From positions 248,001-312,000 of the forward strand of contig CAVZSM010000019.1 of the NCBI GenBank assembly GCA_963777905.1: 64,000 bases of DNA, given 5' to 3'. Both the position numbers and the translations under genes were made by a program. Position 1 is the stretch's first letter, and each line of letters opens with the position of its first letter. Positions 1 to 7,789 of this stretch are shown here, piece after piece. This DNA comes from Trebonia sp963777905 (GTDB lineage: Bacteria > Actinomycetota > Actinomycetes > Streptosporangiales > Streptosporangiaceae). The notes under the pieces were generated by a model that did no database searches, was not told where the DNA came from, and was given only the letters and a program-made list of their open reading frames with translations.

Positions 1-10
1 GCCCCGCGGC

Positions 11-385
11 TCACTGGCCTGCGGCCGTCTCCTGCTGCGCTATCTTGTCGCGGACCTCGTCCATGTCGAGGTCCCTGACCGCCTGGACGAGCTGCTCGAG
101 CGCGGCCGCGGGCAGCGCGCCGGGCTGGGAGAACACCAGGATTCCGTCGCGGAAGGCCATCAGCGTCGGGATCGAGGTGATCCGCGCGGCCCCGGCCAGC
201 GAGGGCTGGTCCTCGGTGTCGACCTTGGCGAACGTGATGTCCTCATGCGTGTCGCTTGCGGCGTCGAAGACCGGCGCGAACATCCGGCACGGCCCGCACC
301 AGGACGCCCACCAGTCGACCAGCGTTATCCCCGGCTGGATGACCGTGTCCTCGAAGGTGTCCTCAGTCAGCGCGACGGTACTCAT
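11..385 (-). CDS. trxA: Thioredoxin
   Basis: A 124-residue cytoplasmic dithiol-disulfide oxidoreductase of the thioredoxin fold. The active site WCGPC is visible (C30 and C33) and the cis-proline loop is SIPT (P73). The length is slightly above the usual 105-110 because of short extensions at both ends. The ATG at 385 is preceded by a GAGGGGTGA ribosome site at good distance. About 33 bases upstream is an ATACCC/GGGTAT palindrome of the kind bound by CsoR/CstR regulators, so copper or persulfide control is possible. The nearby SCO1-type gene on the same strand fits a copper/thiol theme. The family call is firm; the regulation is inferred. Confidence 0.95.
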   Translation of the reverse strand: MSTVALTEDTFEDTVIQPGITLVDWWASWCGPCRMFAPVFDAASDTHEDITFAKVDTEDQPSLAGAARITSIPTLMAFRDGILVFSQPGALPAAALEQLVQAVRDLDMDEVRDKIAQQETAAGQ

Positions 386-417
386 CTTTCACCCCTCTGG
401 CTTCGCGGTACCGAACA

Positions 418-433
418 ATACCCATGGGGGTAT
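418..433. promoter_or_regulatory. CsoR/CstR-like operator upstream of thioredoxin
   Basis: The sequence ATACCCATGGGGGTAT is a near-perfect palindrome (ATACCC-ATGG-GGGTAT). It matches the pattern of actinobacterial CsoR (Cu(I)) and CstR (persulfide) operators, where TACCC and GGGTA arms flank a short centre. It lies in the thioredoxin promoter region, reading leftward. No csoR gene is in the window, so the regulator would act from elsewhere. Confidence 0.55.
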
Positions 434-628
434 AACACGCGGCCGGGCGGGGCATTCCCCGGCGCAGTCATGACCGGCGCCGCTCCGCTGCGCCCGCGGC
501 TGTACCGCCGCTCCAGCCGGGATTAATACTCCCCAGCGGGTGATGACACCCGGGCGCGGCTCGCAAAGGATCAGTGCGACATCTCGCCCCGGGCGGTCGC
601 CCCGGACAGAAAAGGAAAGAGGTGACAG

Positions 629-997
629 ATGTCTGGTTATCCGCTGCTCAACGCGTTCTGGACGATGTTCATATTCTTCTGCTGGCTGCTGTGGATCTTC
701 CTGGTGATCTACGTCCTGATGGACATCTTCCGCAGCCGCGACATCGGCGGCTGGGGGAAGGCCGGCTGGATCGTCCTGGTGATCTTCCTGCCGCTGATCG
801 GCGTCCTGGCGTACGAGATCGTGCACAGCGACCACTTCTCCGGCGGGCGCGATGGGTATCCGGCCGATGTGCCAGCCCAGGGCCGGCACCGCGGTTCCGG
901 CGGCTCCTCCGACCTCGCGCAGCTCTCCGACCTGCACGACCGCGGCGTGATCAGCGACGCGGAGTTCGAGCGGGGAAAGGAGAAGATCCTGCAGTAA
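629..997 (+). CDS. Small membrane protein with PLDc_N-like segments and SHOCT tail
   Basis: A 122-residue protein with two hydrophobic segments (about residues 6-28 and 38-58) separated by a short DIFRSRDIGGWGK loop, as in the PLDc_N family. A polar linker follows, then a C-terminal SHOCT motif (about residues 95-122, with the LHDRGVISDAEFE signature). SHOCT tails are common in actinobacterial membrane-associated proteins, probably for oligomerisation; no enzymatic role is known. The start is supported by AGGAAAGAGGTG just upstream of the ATG. It stands alone between thioredoxin and the SCO1-like gene. Confidence 0.85.
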   Translation: MSGYPLLNAFWTMFIFFCWLLWIFLVIYVLMDIFRSRDIGGWGKAGWIVLVIFLPLIGVLAYEIVHSDHFSGGRDGYPADVPAQGRHRGSGGSSDLAQLSDLHDRGVISDAEFERGKEKILQ

Positions 998-1018
998 AGG
1001 CCGCCGCCGCCGCGCTGC

Positions 1019-1744
1019 TCAGCGTGCCAGCGCCCGGGCGACCTGTGCGATGCCCTGACCCCAGGCGGTGATCTGCCCGGCGGGCAGGTACGACGCACCG
1101 GAGGATGTGTGGTCGGCCATGGGGGCGGCGACGAACCGCTCCCGGCCGGCCGGGTCGATGAAGTAGACGGCGGAGGTGTGCACGATGTCGGCGTCCGGGC
1201 TGGGCGCCTGCACCGTGATCTCGTAGCCGTTCCATACCTCGCGCAGGTCCGGGACCGGCCCGGTGAAGAAGTGCCAGTCGGGGATCGTGATCAGCCGCTG
1301 CTCGCGGGAGTAGGCCATCATGTCCGAGACCGCGGCGTGGTACTGGTTCACGTTGACGGCGGCGAACACGACCTGGCCGGCCAGCAGGCCGAGGTCGTGG
1401 TAGGCGTCGACGTACTCTTGCGAGACGATCGGGCAGATGTCGGTGCAGTGCGGGTCCATGAACTCCAGCACCACGACCTTGCCGCGCAGCGATGACAAGG
1501 ACAGGGGGCGCCCGTTCTGGTCGGTGAGCGTGAACCCCGGCGCGGAGCGCGCCGGGACTGGGGACAGGCCCATCAGGTTGATCTGCGCGTCGCTGACGAT
1601 GGCCGGGATTCCTGACGGGCGGGCCACCTGCGGCCCGCCGCGGGCACGCATGACGGCGAAGACCGTCACGACTGCCGCCCCGGCCAGGATCACCGCGGCC
1701 AGGCTGGCCAGGAATCCCCGCCGCTCACGCATACCCGGCAGCAT
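1019..1744 (-). CDS. SCO1/SenC family copper chaperone-like protein
   Basis: A 241-residue membrane-anchored thioredoxin-fold protein. An N-terminal transmembrane anchor (about residues 10-31) is followed by an extracytoplasmic domain. The copper-binding residues of the family are present: a CxxxCP motif (C100, C104) and a distal histidine (H189, in DIVHTS). SCO proteins deliver copper to the CuA site of cytochrome oxidase or act as thiol oxidoreductases. It reads toward the SHOCT gene and ends 21 bases past it. The family is clear; its partner oxidase is not in the window. Confidence 0.88.
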   Translation of the reverse strand: MLPGMRERRGFLASLAAVILAGAAVVTVFAVMRARGGPQVARPSGIPAIVSDAQINLMGLSPVPARSAPGFTLTDQNGRPLSLSSLRGKVVVLEFMDPHCTDICPIVSQEYVDAYHDLGLLAGQVVFAAVNVNQYHAAVSDMMAYSREQRLITIPDWHFFTGPVPDLREVWNGYEITVQAPSPDADIVHTSAVYFIDPAGRERFVAAPMADHTSSGASYLPAGQITAWGQGIAQVARALAR

Positions 1745-1810
1745 AGGCCGCCGCGCCGGCGGGCCGCCGCAGCCGGGATGACAAGTTTGTCATCTTCGCC
1801 GCGGCTGACG

Positions 1811-2479
1811 CTATTCGAAGCGGATTGCCGAGGGTGCCGTCATCGTGCGGAGCAGCGGTAGCGTCAGCGTGATGACCCCGAAGGCGACCGCGAGCCCGAT
1901 GCCCATGATCGTGTAGTAGTCCCGGCCGAGCTGCGGAATCGCGGTGCCGGCCTGCGCGAGCCTGAGGACCGCCATGACGGAGGTCCAGTAGGCGATGCCG
2001 GCCGCGACCACGGTGGCGGCCACCAGCGGCACCGCCGCCTCGAGCAGGACCACCCGCGACAGCACGCCCACCGGGGTGCCGCTGACCCGGAGCAGGGTGA
2101 ACGGCCGCTTCCTGTCGACGAGCCCGCCGCCGACGGTGACCGCGAGGCTGCAGCCGGCCACGATCAGCGTGAGCGCGACCGCCGCGTACAGGATCTTCTC
2201 GAACGTGGCGGCCCGGGCGGTCCTGATCTGGAGCGTCTCGCCGAACGTCCGCGGCGGCGTCGGCGAGTCATCGGGGTTGCCGCCCACCCGCGGCGGCGCG
2301 TGGACGGCCAGGTAGGTGCGGACCCGCTCGAGCGTCGCGGGGCTGTTCACCGTGACGAGGACTGTCTGCACCGGCAGCGTTGTCAGGTTGCCGGTGTACG
2401 CCGGGGAAGTGGCGCCGACGATCGGCTTGTCGCTGTAGCGCGGGTTGTCGTCGAAGAGCGCGTTCATTCGGAAATTCAA
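1811..2479 (-). pseudogene. Truncated C-terminal copy of an FtsX/MacB-type ABC permease
   Basis: The 222 readable residues correspond to the last third of the 750-residue permease encoded at 8528-10780. From the shared LFDDNP motif onward the two align almost without gaps, through the PATLERVRTYL region, the TPPRTFGETLQIR stretch and three or four transmembrane segments to the RFE terminus. Similarity stops abruptly near position 2461. Upstream there is no remaining N-terminal half, no ATPase gene and no convincing ribosome site. I read it as a partial duplicate left by recombination. A short expressed protein cannot be excluded but would lack most of the transporter. Confidence 0.8.
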
Positions 2480-2539
2480 AATCCCTTATCCCGAACGAAC
2501 GGTGCTGTCTCTGACCGCCGTATTGCCCTCGCGTCAGGG

Positions 2540-3625
2540 TCACATGCCCGCCGCTGCCCCGATTACCGCGAGGCAGGCCGGCGTGGCGACGATCCCAGCG
2601 ATGATCAGCCATGCGACTCGGTTGCCGAAGTTGAGCGTCCACCCGGCGCCGAAGCGGGCGGCGACCATGATGGCGGGATCGTCGCGGTTGACGTAGAACA
2701 GGCCGGCTTTCCACAATCGGTCGTCGTCCCGGTCGGTTCCGGTTGCCAGCGCCAGGCCGCGCACGTTGCCGTTCAGCCGCGACCCGCCCTGGCCCGAACG
2801 CGCGGCGACGGTCGCCAGCAGCACCAGGCCGGCCGCGACCGGCAGTATCGCCAGGGCCTGGACGGCGCCGGAAGGCCGGTAGACCTGCCAGATGCCCAGG
2901 GCGATCAGCAGCAGGGTGGTGTCGACCAGCGCGGCCATGATCAGCAGGGCCCGGGCGAAGGCGGCGAGGAAGCGGCGGTAGCGCAGCGTCGACGCCGCGG
3001 GATCGGCCGCCTCGATGTCGGGCCGGGAGCGGTAGATGATCAGCATGATCCCGGTCCACTGGGCTGTGACGTACAGCTGGAAGGCCACCAGCAAGGCGCT
3101 GACGGCAGACTTGGACACCCGGTGACCAGAGGTGGTGACGATGTGGGCAGGCAGGCCGGGGTAGCGCAGCGCGCCGACGGCGATGGTCGCCGCGATGACG
3201 GCCAGGGCGGGTACCAGCCAGCGCAGCGGAAAGCGGGGCGGATCGGTGCGCCAGCTGGTGTCGGTCACGACCGTCTGCCGCAGGCCCGCGAACCACTCGT
3301 CCTTGTTCTTGACCGCGGCGATCTTCCGCTGCGCGATCCGGAAGCAGCAGAAGCCCGCGGCCATTTCCGGCACCAGGATGATCCTGGTCAGCCACCATGA
3401 CCCGTGGCCCGCAATCGCCACCGCGACGGCGGTACAGCAGAGGCCGATGGCCGCGGTCCGCCAGTAGTAGGCGCGCCGTTCCCGCTTGATGACCGGCGCG
3501 CCCGCCCGTGCACGGGGAACGCGGACCCCGAACGGCAGGGTCGGCCGGCTCACCGCGGGCGCCGAGCATATCGCCATCCCGACGATCAGGACGGGGAGGA
3601 TCCCGGCCAGGCTCGCGGCTCTCAC
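2540..3625 (-). CDS. DUF1648/DUF5808 multi-pass membrane protein
   Basis: A 361-residue integral membrane protein. It has a DUF1648-like segment in the middle (a YPGLPAHIVTTSG stretch), several hydrophobic helices, and a C-terminal DUF5808 motif (GLFYVNRDDPAIMV followed by RFGAGWTLNFGN). I chose the GTG at 3625 because it overlaps the stop of the GntR gene in a GTGA arrangement, so the pair is translationally coupled. DUF1648 proteins often pair with YtrA-type GntR regulators and resemble SdpI-like immunity or sensor proteins. That role is a family-level inference only. Confidence 0.8.
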   Translation of the reverse strand: MRAASLAGILPVLIVGMAICSAPAVSRPTLPFGVRVPRARAGAPVIKRERRAYYWRTAAIGLCCTAVAVAIAGHGSWWLTRIILVPEMAAGFCCFRIAQRKIAAVKNKDEWFAGLRQTVVTDTSWRTDPPRFPLRWLVPALAVIAATIAVGALRYPGLPAHIVTTSGHRVSKSAVSALLVAFQLYVTAQWTGIMLIIYRSRPDIEAADPAASTLRYRRFLAAFARALLIMAALVDTTLLLIALGIWQVYRPSGAVQALAILPVAAGLVLLATVAARSGQGGSRLNGNVRGLALATGTDRDDDRLWKAGLFYVNRDDPAIMVAARFGAGWTLNFGNRVAWLIIAGIVATPACLAVIGAAAGM

Positions 3626-4086
3626 GGCGGGCTCCCGCTTCCGTTCCCCGCCGCTGCCGCGGCGGGGAAGGCGAAATCCGCCACGGCATCCTGGCATTCG
3701 CCGGCGATATCGGTGGCCGGCATCCCCTGGGCGGCGGCTTCGGCGAGCAGCGTCCGCAGTCGGCCCGTCCAGTCCTCGGCCCAGCCTGGATCCGGCGGTC
3801 CGCTGCTGGCGTCGCGGCGCACCACCGCGCCGGACTTCCGGCCGAGCCGCAGCAGGCCCTCCTGCCGCAGCAGGTCGTAGGCCTTGTTCACGGTGTGGAA
3901 GTTGACTCCCAGGTCGACCGCCAGCTGCCGGGTGGACGGCAGCGCGGAGCCGGCCAGCTGCCGGCCGCCCGCGATCGCCTCCACGATCCGGTCCCTGATC
4001 TGCTGGTAGATAGGCACGGGGCCATCTGGTTCGATGCTGAGCAGCACCACGCCTCCCGGGATCTCGGTGACCGCCGCCGCGCTCAT
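3622..4086 (-). CDS. GntR family regulator, YtrA subfamily
   Basis: A 154-residue regulator with a winged helix (about residues 23-90: VPIYQQIRDRI, LPSTRQLAVDLGVNFHTVNKAYDLL, EGLL). It has only a short C-terminal helix region, the size class of YtrA-type GntR proteins, which usually repress ABC transporter operons. It is the first gene of a leftward pair with the DUF1648/DUF5808 protein. Two near-identical 17-18 bp sites occur in the intergenic region, one over its own -10 region and one over the -10 of the divergent operon. It probably represses both transcripts. The effector is unknown. Confidence 0.92.
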   Translation of the reverse strand: MSAAAVTEIPGGVVLLSIEPDGPVPIYQQIRDRIVEAIAGGRQLAGSALPSTRQLAVDLGVNFHTVNKAYDLLRQEGLLRLGRKSGAVVRRDASSGPPDPGWAEDWTGRLRTLLAEAAAQGMPATDIAGECQDAVADFAFPAAAAAGNGSGSPP

Positions 4087-4134
4087 CGCTGGCTCTCCTA
4101 GCCGTAGGCAGCGCCCCGCCCGATGGCGTTTGTG

Positions 4135-4152
4135 CTATTAGTTGTAGAACAA
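4135..4152. promoter_or_regulatory. GntR (YtrA-type) operator 1 and leftward promoter
   Basis: CTATTAGTTGTAGAACAA shares the pattern CTATWAGTTGTANAACA with the site at 4217-4234. On the minus strand a TTGACA box (4164-4169) and TACAAC (4141-4146) are spaced 17 bp apart, which is a good promoter for the GntR gene. The operator covers the -10, which implies autorepression. Confidence 0.75.
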
Positions 4153-4195
4153 TTACCCAACGCTGTCAAACGCTCGCCTACGGCAGGGAGGCTTG

Positions 4196-4234
4196 TTGAC
4201 AGCAAATCCATCTGTTCTATAAGTTGTATAACAG
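4196..4234 (+). promoter_or_regulatory. Rightward promoter with GntR operator 2
   Basis: TTGACA (4196-4201) and TATAAG (4218-4223) are separated by 16 bp, a near-consensus vegetative promoter for the five-gene operon that follows. The second operator copy, CTATAAGTTGTATAACAG (4217-4234), sits on the -10 and the predicted transcription start, as expected for repression by the adjacent GntR protein. Confidence 0.78.
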
Positions 4235-4286
4235 ATGCGAAGCGACTACTACCGCGCCGCTGTTCGCGACGGGCGGGGAGGTGTCA

Positions 4287-5624
4287 ATGATGACCAGCGC
4301 CTGGTCAGCCGGGAAAGCAATCGTGTTCGGGGGCGTGGTTGCCCTGGCGATGGAGCTAGCGGCGTGTTCGTCGGCGCAGTCGTCCGGGTCCGCTGCGGCG
4401 GAGGGCACTGCCGCTGGGGGCACTGCCGCTGGGGGCACTGCCGCTGAGGGCACTGCCGTGGGGGGCAGCCGGCCGGTTGTCTCCGTGCCCGGGATGTCCT
4501 GCGCGTGGCCGACGGAGCTAAGCGCGCAGACGGACAACGTAGCGTTCCCTGATGCGGCAGAGGAAATATTCGGCCAACCGATCGTGGCGTCCGCGGGCAC
4601 CCGGATCGTCCTAGCGGGCCGCTTCCCTGACGCCCGCTACGTCTCGGTCCAGGTTTACACGCCTGACGGTGTCGGCGCGTCGCTGACCGATTACCGGATC
4701 GCCCCGCAGCGCGGCAGCCTGAATCCCTGGCAGCGGCAGGGCCTGCCCGGCGGCCGGTTCACGGTGACCCTGCGCTCGGATTCCGCACCGGGCCAGCCCA
4801 ACACGCTGCCGCTGCCTGTCGGCACCACAAGCCAGCACACGGGTTATCTCGTCTACCGGGTCTACCTGCCGGCCGGGGGTGCGTCGGCTGTGCCGGTTCC
4901 GGTGCTGACGGTGGACCAGGGAGGCGTGTCACGCGTGCTTCCCGCCTGCCCTAGCCGCAACGCCGCCGTGACCTTCCCGGCGGTAAGCGGCTCAGGATCG
5001 AGTACAGCACCGCCGCCCGAGCTGGAGTTCTTCAAGCCCGCGCAGAGCACATTCAACAACGGGGGGCTCGCCAACGTCGACACCTCCTACCTCCTGGCCT
5101 ACCTGGCCCGCCCGCCAGCGGCCAACGTCGTCGTCGTCACCGCCAAAGCGCCGACGTTCGCGCCTGGTAGCCATCCGTCGCCCTGGCCGGCCCGGGGGGA
5201 GGGCGTCCGCTACTGGTCGATGTGCGTCGGGGTGCTCATCCGCTCTGTTCCGCTCGTCGCCAACGAGTTGCCGATGGGAGGGACCGACTACGGGTGCCGG
5301 GCCGACGAGGCGACCAGGCTGAACGCGGCCGGGGATTACACCTACGTGATCGGCAGCGAATCGCAGCGGGCCGCCATCAGCCGCTTCCCCGGCGTCACCT
5401 TCCTGCCCTTCTCCACCACCCACCCGGCTGGCCCGTACCTCCTGGGCCTGCGGAACGTGCTGGTCAGCACCTCATTCGCGCACTCGCCCCAGAACGTCAC
5501 GCAGGCCGAAGACCCGGCGGCCGCCGCGGCCGTCATGGGACCGTACTATCCGCGCGCGGCGGTCTGCCCGCTGTCGACCCTCACGGCCCACGGCCCGCGG
5601 GCATGCCAGGGAAACAACTCGTAA
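4287..5624 (+). CDS. Secreted lipoprotein of unknown function, first gene of the GntR-controlled operon
   Basis: A 445-residue protein with a lipoprotein signal peptide: a short N-terminus, a hydrophobic core and a lipobox ending LAAC. A low-complexity Gly/Thr/Ala linker follows, encoded by four 15-bp tandem repeats, and then about 370 residues of extracellular domain that I do not recognise. The ATG at 4287 (or the adjacent ATG at 4290) is chosen because GGGCGGGGAGG lies just upstream and because it begins the signal peptide. The mature part has several Cys residues and Pro/Gly-rich beta-type segments. As the first gene before an ABC transporter it could be a binding or sensing lipoprotein, but that is inference. 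Confidence 0.75.
   Translation: MMTSAWSAGKAIVFGGVVALAMELAACSSAQSSGSAAAEGTAAGGTAAGGTAAEGTAVGGSRPVVSVPGMSCAWPTELSAQTDNVAFPDAAEEIFGQPIVASAGTRIVLAGRFPDARYVSVQVYTPDGVGASLTDYRIAPQRGSLNPWQRQGLPGGRFTVTLRSDSAPGQPNTLPLPVGTTSQHTGYLVYRVYLPAGGASAVPVPVLTVDQGGVSRVLPACPSRNAAVTFPAVSGSGSSTAPPPELEFFKPAQSTFNNGGLANVDTSYLLAYLARPPAANVVVVTAKAPTFAPGSHPSPWPARGEGVRYWSMCVGVLIRSVPLVANELPMGGTDYGCRADEATRLNAAGDYTYVIGSESQRAAISRFPGVTFLPFSTTHPAGPYLLGLRNVLVSTSFAHSPQNVTQAEDPAAAAAVMGPYYPRAAVCPLSTLTAHGPRACQGNNS
4401..4460 (+). repeat. Four 15-bp tandem repeats within the lipoprotein gene
   Basis: Four consecutive 15-bp units of the form G(A/G)GGGCACTGCCGCT, the last slightly diverged, encode (E/G)GTA(A/V) units directly after the lipobox. 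They form a flexible spacer between membrane anchor and domain and could vary in copy number between strains. Confidence 0.85.
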
Positions 5625-5641
5625 GGAAGGTGAAGAGAACG

Positions 5642-5956
5642 GTGCCAGCAATGCTCAGAGTGACTCACGTAACCTCCGGCGTGGAGCTCAGGCGCGGCGA
5701 GTTCGAGATCGCGGTCGACGGCAAGATCGTCGGCTCGGTTAAGCACGGTGAGACGGTCGAAACGCCGCTCGAGCCTGGACGTCACACCCTGCGGATACGG
5801 AAAGGCCGGTACTCGAGCCGAGACTGCTCCTTCGATGCGGCCGACGGTGAAATCGTCAGCTTCCGCTGTAGCGGGGCCATCTTCTGGCCGAGATACGTCG
5901 CGTCCCTGGTCAAGCCGGATCTAGGGATCTTGCTCGAGCGGGATAAGGCAGGCTGA
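5642..5956 (+). CDS. PEGA-like small protein 1
   Basis: A 104-residue protein with an N-terminal beta-rich domain containing the LEPGRHTLRIR motif typical of PEGA/carboxypeptidase-like sandwiches. A conserved FRCSG follows, and the C-terminal segment is weakly hydrophobic. It is a clear paralogue of the protein at 7761-8066: both share RRG.F, DG....GSV, PGRHTL, the FDAA segment and FRCSG. The GTG at 5642 is preferred because of AAGGAAGG upstream; an in-frame ATG lies at 5651. It lies 17 bases after the lipoprotein stop and 1 base before the ABC ATPase, so it is in the same operon. The function is unknown. Confidence 0.75.
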   Translation: MPAMLRVTHVTSGVELRRGEFEIAVDGKIVGSVKHGETVETPLEPGRHTLRIRKGRYSSRDCSFDAADGEIVSFRCSGAIFWPRYVASLVKPDLGILLERDKAG

Positions 5957-5957
5957 G

Positions 5958-7004
5958 GTGAGCGGTGACTCCGCGGTGTATCAAGGCCTGGACGGAACAG
6001 GAGCGGCCCGAACCGGACAGGCTGCCCGGAGGCTGCCGCCGGCGCCGGGGGTGTCCGCGGCCATCGAGGTCAGCCGCCTGACCAAGGTTTTCGGCGGGCG
6101 CACCGCCGTATCCGACGTGTCGTTCAGTGTGGCGGGCGGCGAGGTGTTCGGGTTCCTGGGGCCGAACGGGGCGGGCAAGACGACGACGGTGCGGATCCTG
6201 GCCACGCTGATCTCGCCGACGTCCGGCTCGGCTTTGGTGGCGGGCATCCCGGTGGGGCCGGATGGCGCGGTGGAGATCCGGCAGCGGATCGCGGTCATGC
6301 CGGAGTCTCCGGGACTTTACCAGCGGCTGACCGTGACCGAGAACCTGGAGTACTTCGCGCGCCTGTACGGCCTGCCGCGACGATCGGCGCGGATAGCGGA
6401 GGCGCTGGCTGCGGTAGGCCTGGCCGACCGGGCGCACGACCTGGCCTGGAGCCTGTCCAAGGGCCTGCGACAGCGGGCGGCGCTGGCCAGGGCGCTGCTG
6501 AACGACCCGGCGATCATGTTCCTTGACGAGCCGACCTCGGGGCTCGACCCGGTGGCGGCGCACGAGGTGCACGGCCTGATCGCTGGGTTGCGCGACCGCG
6601 GGGTCACGGTTTTCCTTACCACCCACCGGCTGGAGGAGGCGGAGCGGCTGTGCGACCGGGTGGCGATCATGAGCACCAGCCTGCGGACCATCGGCCGGCC
6701 CGATGACCTGCGGCGGGAGCTGTTCACCACGTCGCTGGGCGTCACGGTCGCCGCCGCGCTGCGGGAGCCCAACCGGGTCTTCGGCGGCCTGCCGTCCGTG
6801 CAGGGGTGGAAAGCCGCCGGTCCGCCGGGCAGCGGCCCGGCGGACTATGCGCTGACCGTGTCGGACGTGGCGCAGGCGGCGCCTGCGGTGACCCGCGCGC
6901 TGGTCGCCGCCGGGGCCGACGTGCTGTCGATCGCCGAATCGAGGCACACGCTTGAGGACGTCTACCTCGAGCTGATCGGTGACGAAGAAGGGGGGCCCCG
7001 GTGA
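5958..7004 (+). CDS. ABC transporter ATP-binding protein (NatA/CcmA type)
   Basis: A 348-residue ATPase with Walker A GPNGAGKT (residues 68-75), a divergent signature LSKGLRQRAALARAL, and Walker B IMFLDEPTSGLDP followed by the H-loop TTHRLEE. The C-terminal extension is that of ABC-2 type ATPases. The GTG at 5958 directly follows the previous stop. A second GTG at 6051 would remove an unconserved 31-residue N-terminus and could be the true start. It pairs with the permease that overlaps its stop by four bases. The substrate is unknown; the context suggests export or envelope protection. Confidence 0.92.
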   Translation: MSGDSAVYQGLDGTGAARTGQAARRLPPAPGVSAAIEVSRLTKVFGGRTAVSDVSFSVAGGEVFGFLGPNGAGKTTTVRILATLISPTSGSALVAGIPVGPDGAVEIRQRIAVMPESPGLYQRLTVTENLEYFARLYGLPRRSARIAEALAAVGLADRAHDLAWSLSKGLRQRAALARALLNDPAIMFLDEPTSGLDPVAAHEVHGLIAGLRDRGVTVFLTTHRLEEAERLCDRVAIMSTSLRTIGRPDDLRRELFTTSLGVTVAAALREPNRVFGGLPSVQGWKAAGPPGSGPADYALTVSDVAQAAPAVTRALVAAGADVLSIAESRHTLEDVYLELIGDEEGGPR

Positions 7005-7789
7005 GCGCGAGCATCGCCCGCGTCGGCGCGGTCATCCACAAGGAACTTGCGGAGTTCCGGCGCAACCGGCTCATCGCCACCACGGCGGCCGTACTGCCGG
7101 TGGTGTTCCTGATCGGCCCCACCGCGTCGATTCTCGACATCAAGGCAGGGGCGCTGAGCGCGACGCTGGACACTCGGGTCGAGTATTCGCTGTTCCTGCC
7201 GTTGCTGGTCCCGGTGTTCGTGCCCTCGATCATGAGCGCCTACTCGGTGGTCGGGGAGCGCGAGCAGGGCACCCTGGAGCCAGTGCTGACCACGCCGATC
7301 AGGCGGGCCGAGCTGCTCATCGGCAAGGCCGCGGCGATCTTCCTGCCCTCGGCCGCCCTCGGCTACGTGATCTTCGGCGTCTTCGTGGCGATCACGCAGC
7401 TCGCCGCCAGCCCGCCGGTAGCCGCTGCGGTGCGGCACGCTCCGCAGTTGCCCGCCGCGCTGGTGTTCATCCCGCTGCTGGCCGCCTGGGCGATCTGGGT
7501 CGGCCTGGCGATCTCGGCTCGAGTCAGCGACACCCGCGTTGCGCAGCAGCTGTCCATCCTGGGTAGCCTGCCCCCGGTGGCGCTGGCCGCGTTGATGCAG
7601 TTCAAGGTGATAAGCCCAACGTTTGGCCTGGTCGCTGCCCTGGCCGGCGGCCTGCTGGCCGTTGACTGCGCCGCTTGCCTGCCGGTGGCCCGGCTATTCG
7701 ACCGCGAGCGCCTCATCACCGGGACCAGGCCCGGCAGGCTCAACGAGAAGGAGACTCAAGGTGTCGGCAACGCTCAAGGTGACGCATAA
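7001..7789 (+). CDS. ABC-2 type transporter permease
   Basis: A 262-residue integral membrane protein with about six hydrophobic segments. It contains the cytoplasmic GEREQGTLEPVLTTPI motif characteristic of ABC-2 permeases (NatB-like). The GTG start overlaps the ATPase stop (GTGA), so the two are translationally coupled. Its own 3' end overlaps the next gene by 29 bases. It forms the membrane half of the transporter encoded by this operon. Confidence 0.9.
   Translation: MSASIARVGAVIHKELAEFRRNRLIATTAAVLPVVFLIGPTASILDIKAGALSATLDTRVEYSLFLPLLVPVFVPSIMSAYSVVGEREQGTLEPVLTTPIRRAELLIGKAAAIFLPSAALGYVIFGVFVAITQLAASPPVAAAVRHAPQLPAALVFIPLLAAWAIWVGLAISARVSDTRVAQQLSILGSLPPVALAALMQFKVISPTFGLVAALAGGLLAVDCAACLPVARLFDRERLITGTRPGRLNEKETQGVGNAQGDA

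Noticed and set aside
1109..1495. Long open frame opposite the SCO1-like gene
   Set aside because: Antisense shadow: high GC keeps the opposite strand open. It has no family similarity and no ribosome site, while the SCO1 frame has clear active-site residues.
2268..3689. 473-residue Arg/Pro-rich frame overlapping the DUF1648 gene
   Set aside because: Composition (Arg, Pro, Gly, Ala) is that of an out-of-frame reading; the real gene is the neighbouring frame with transmembrane helices.
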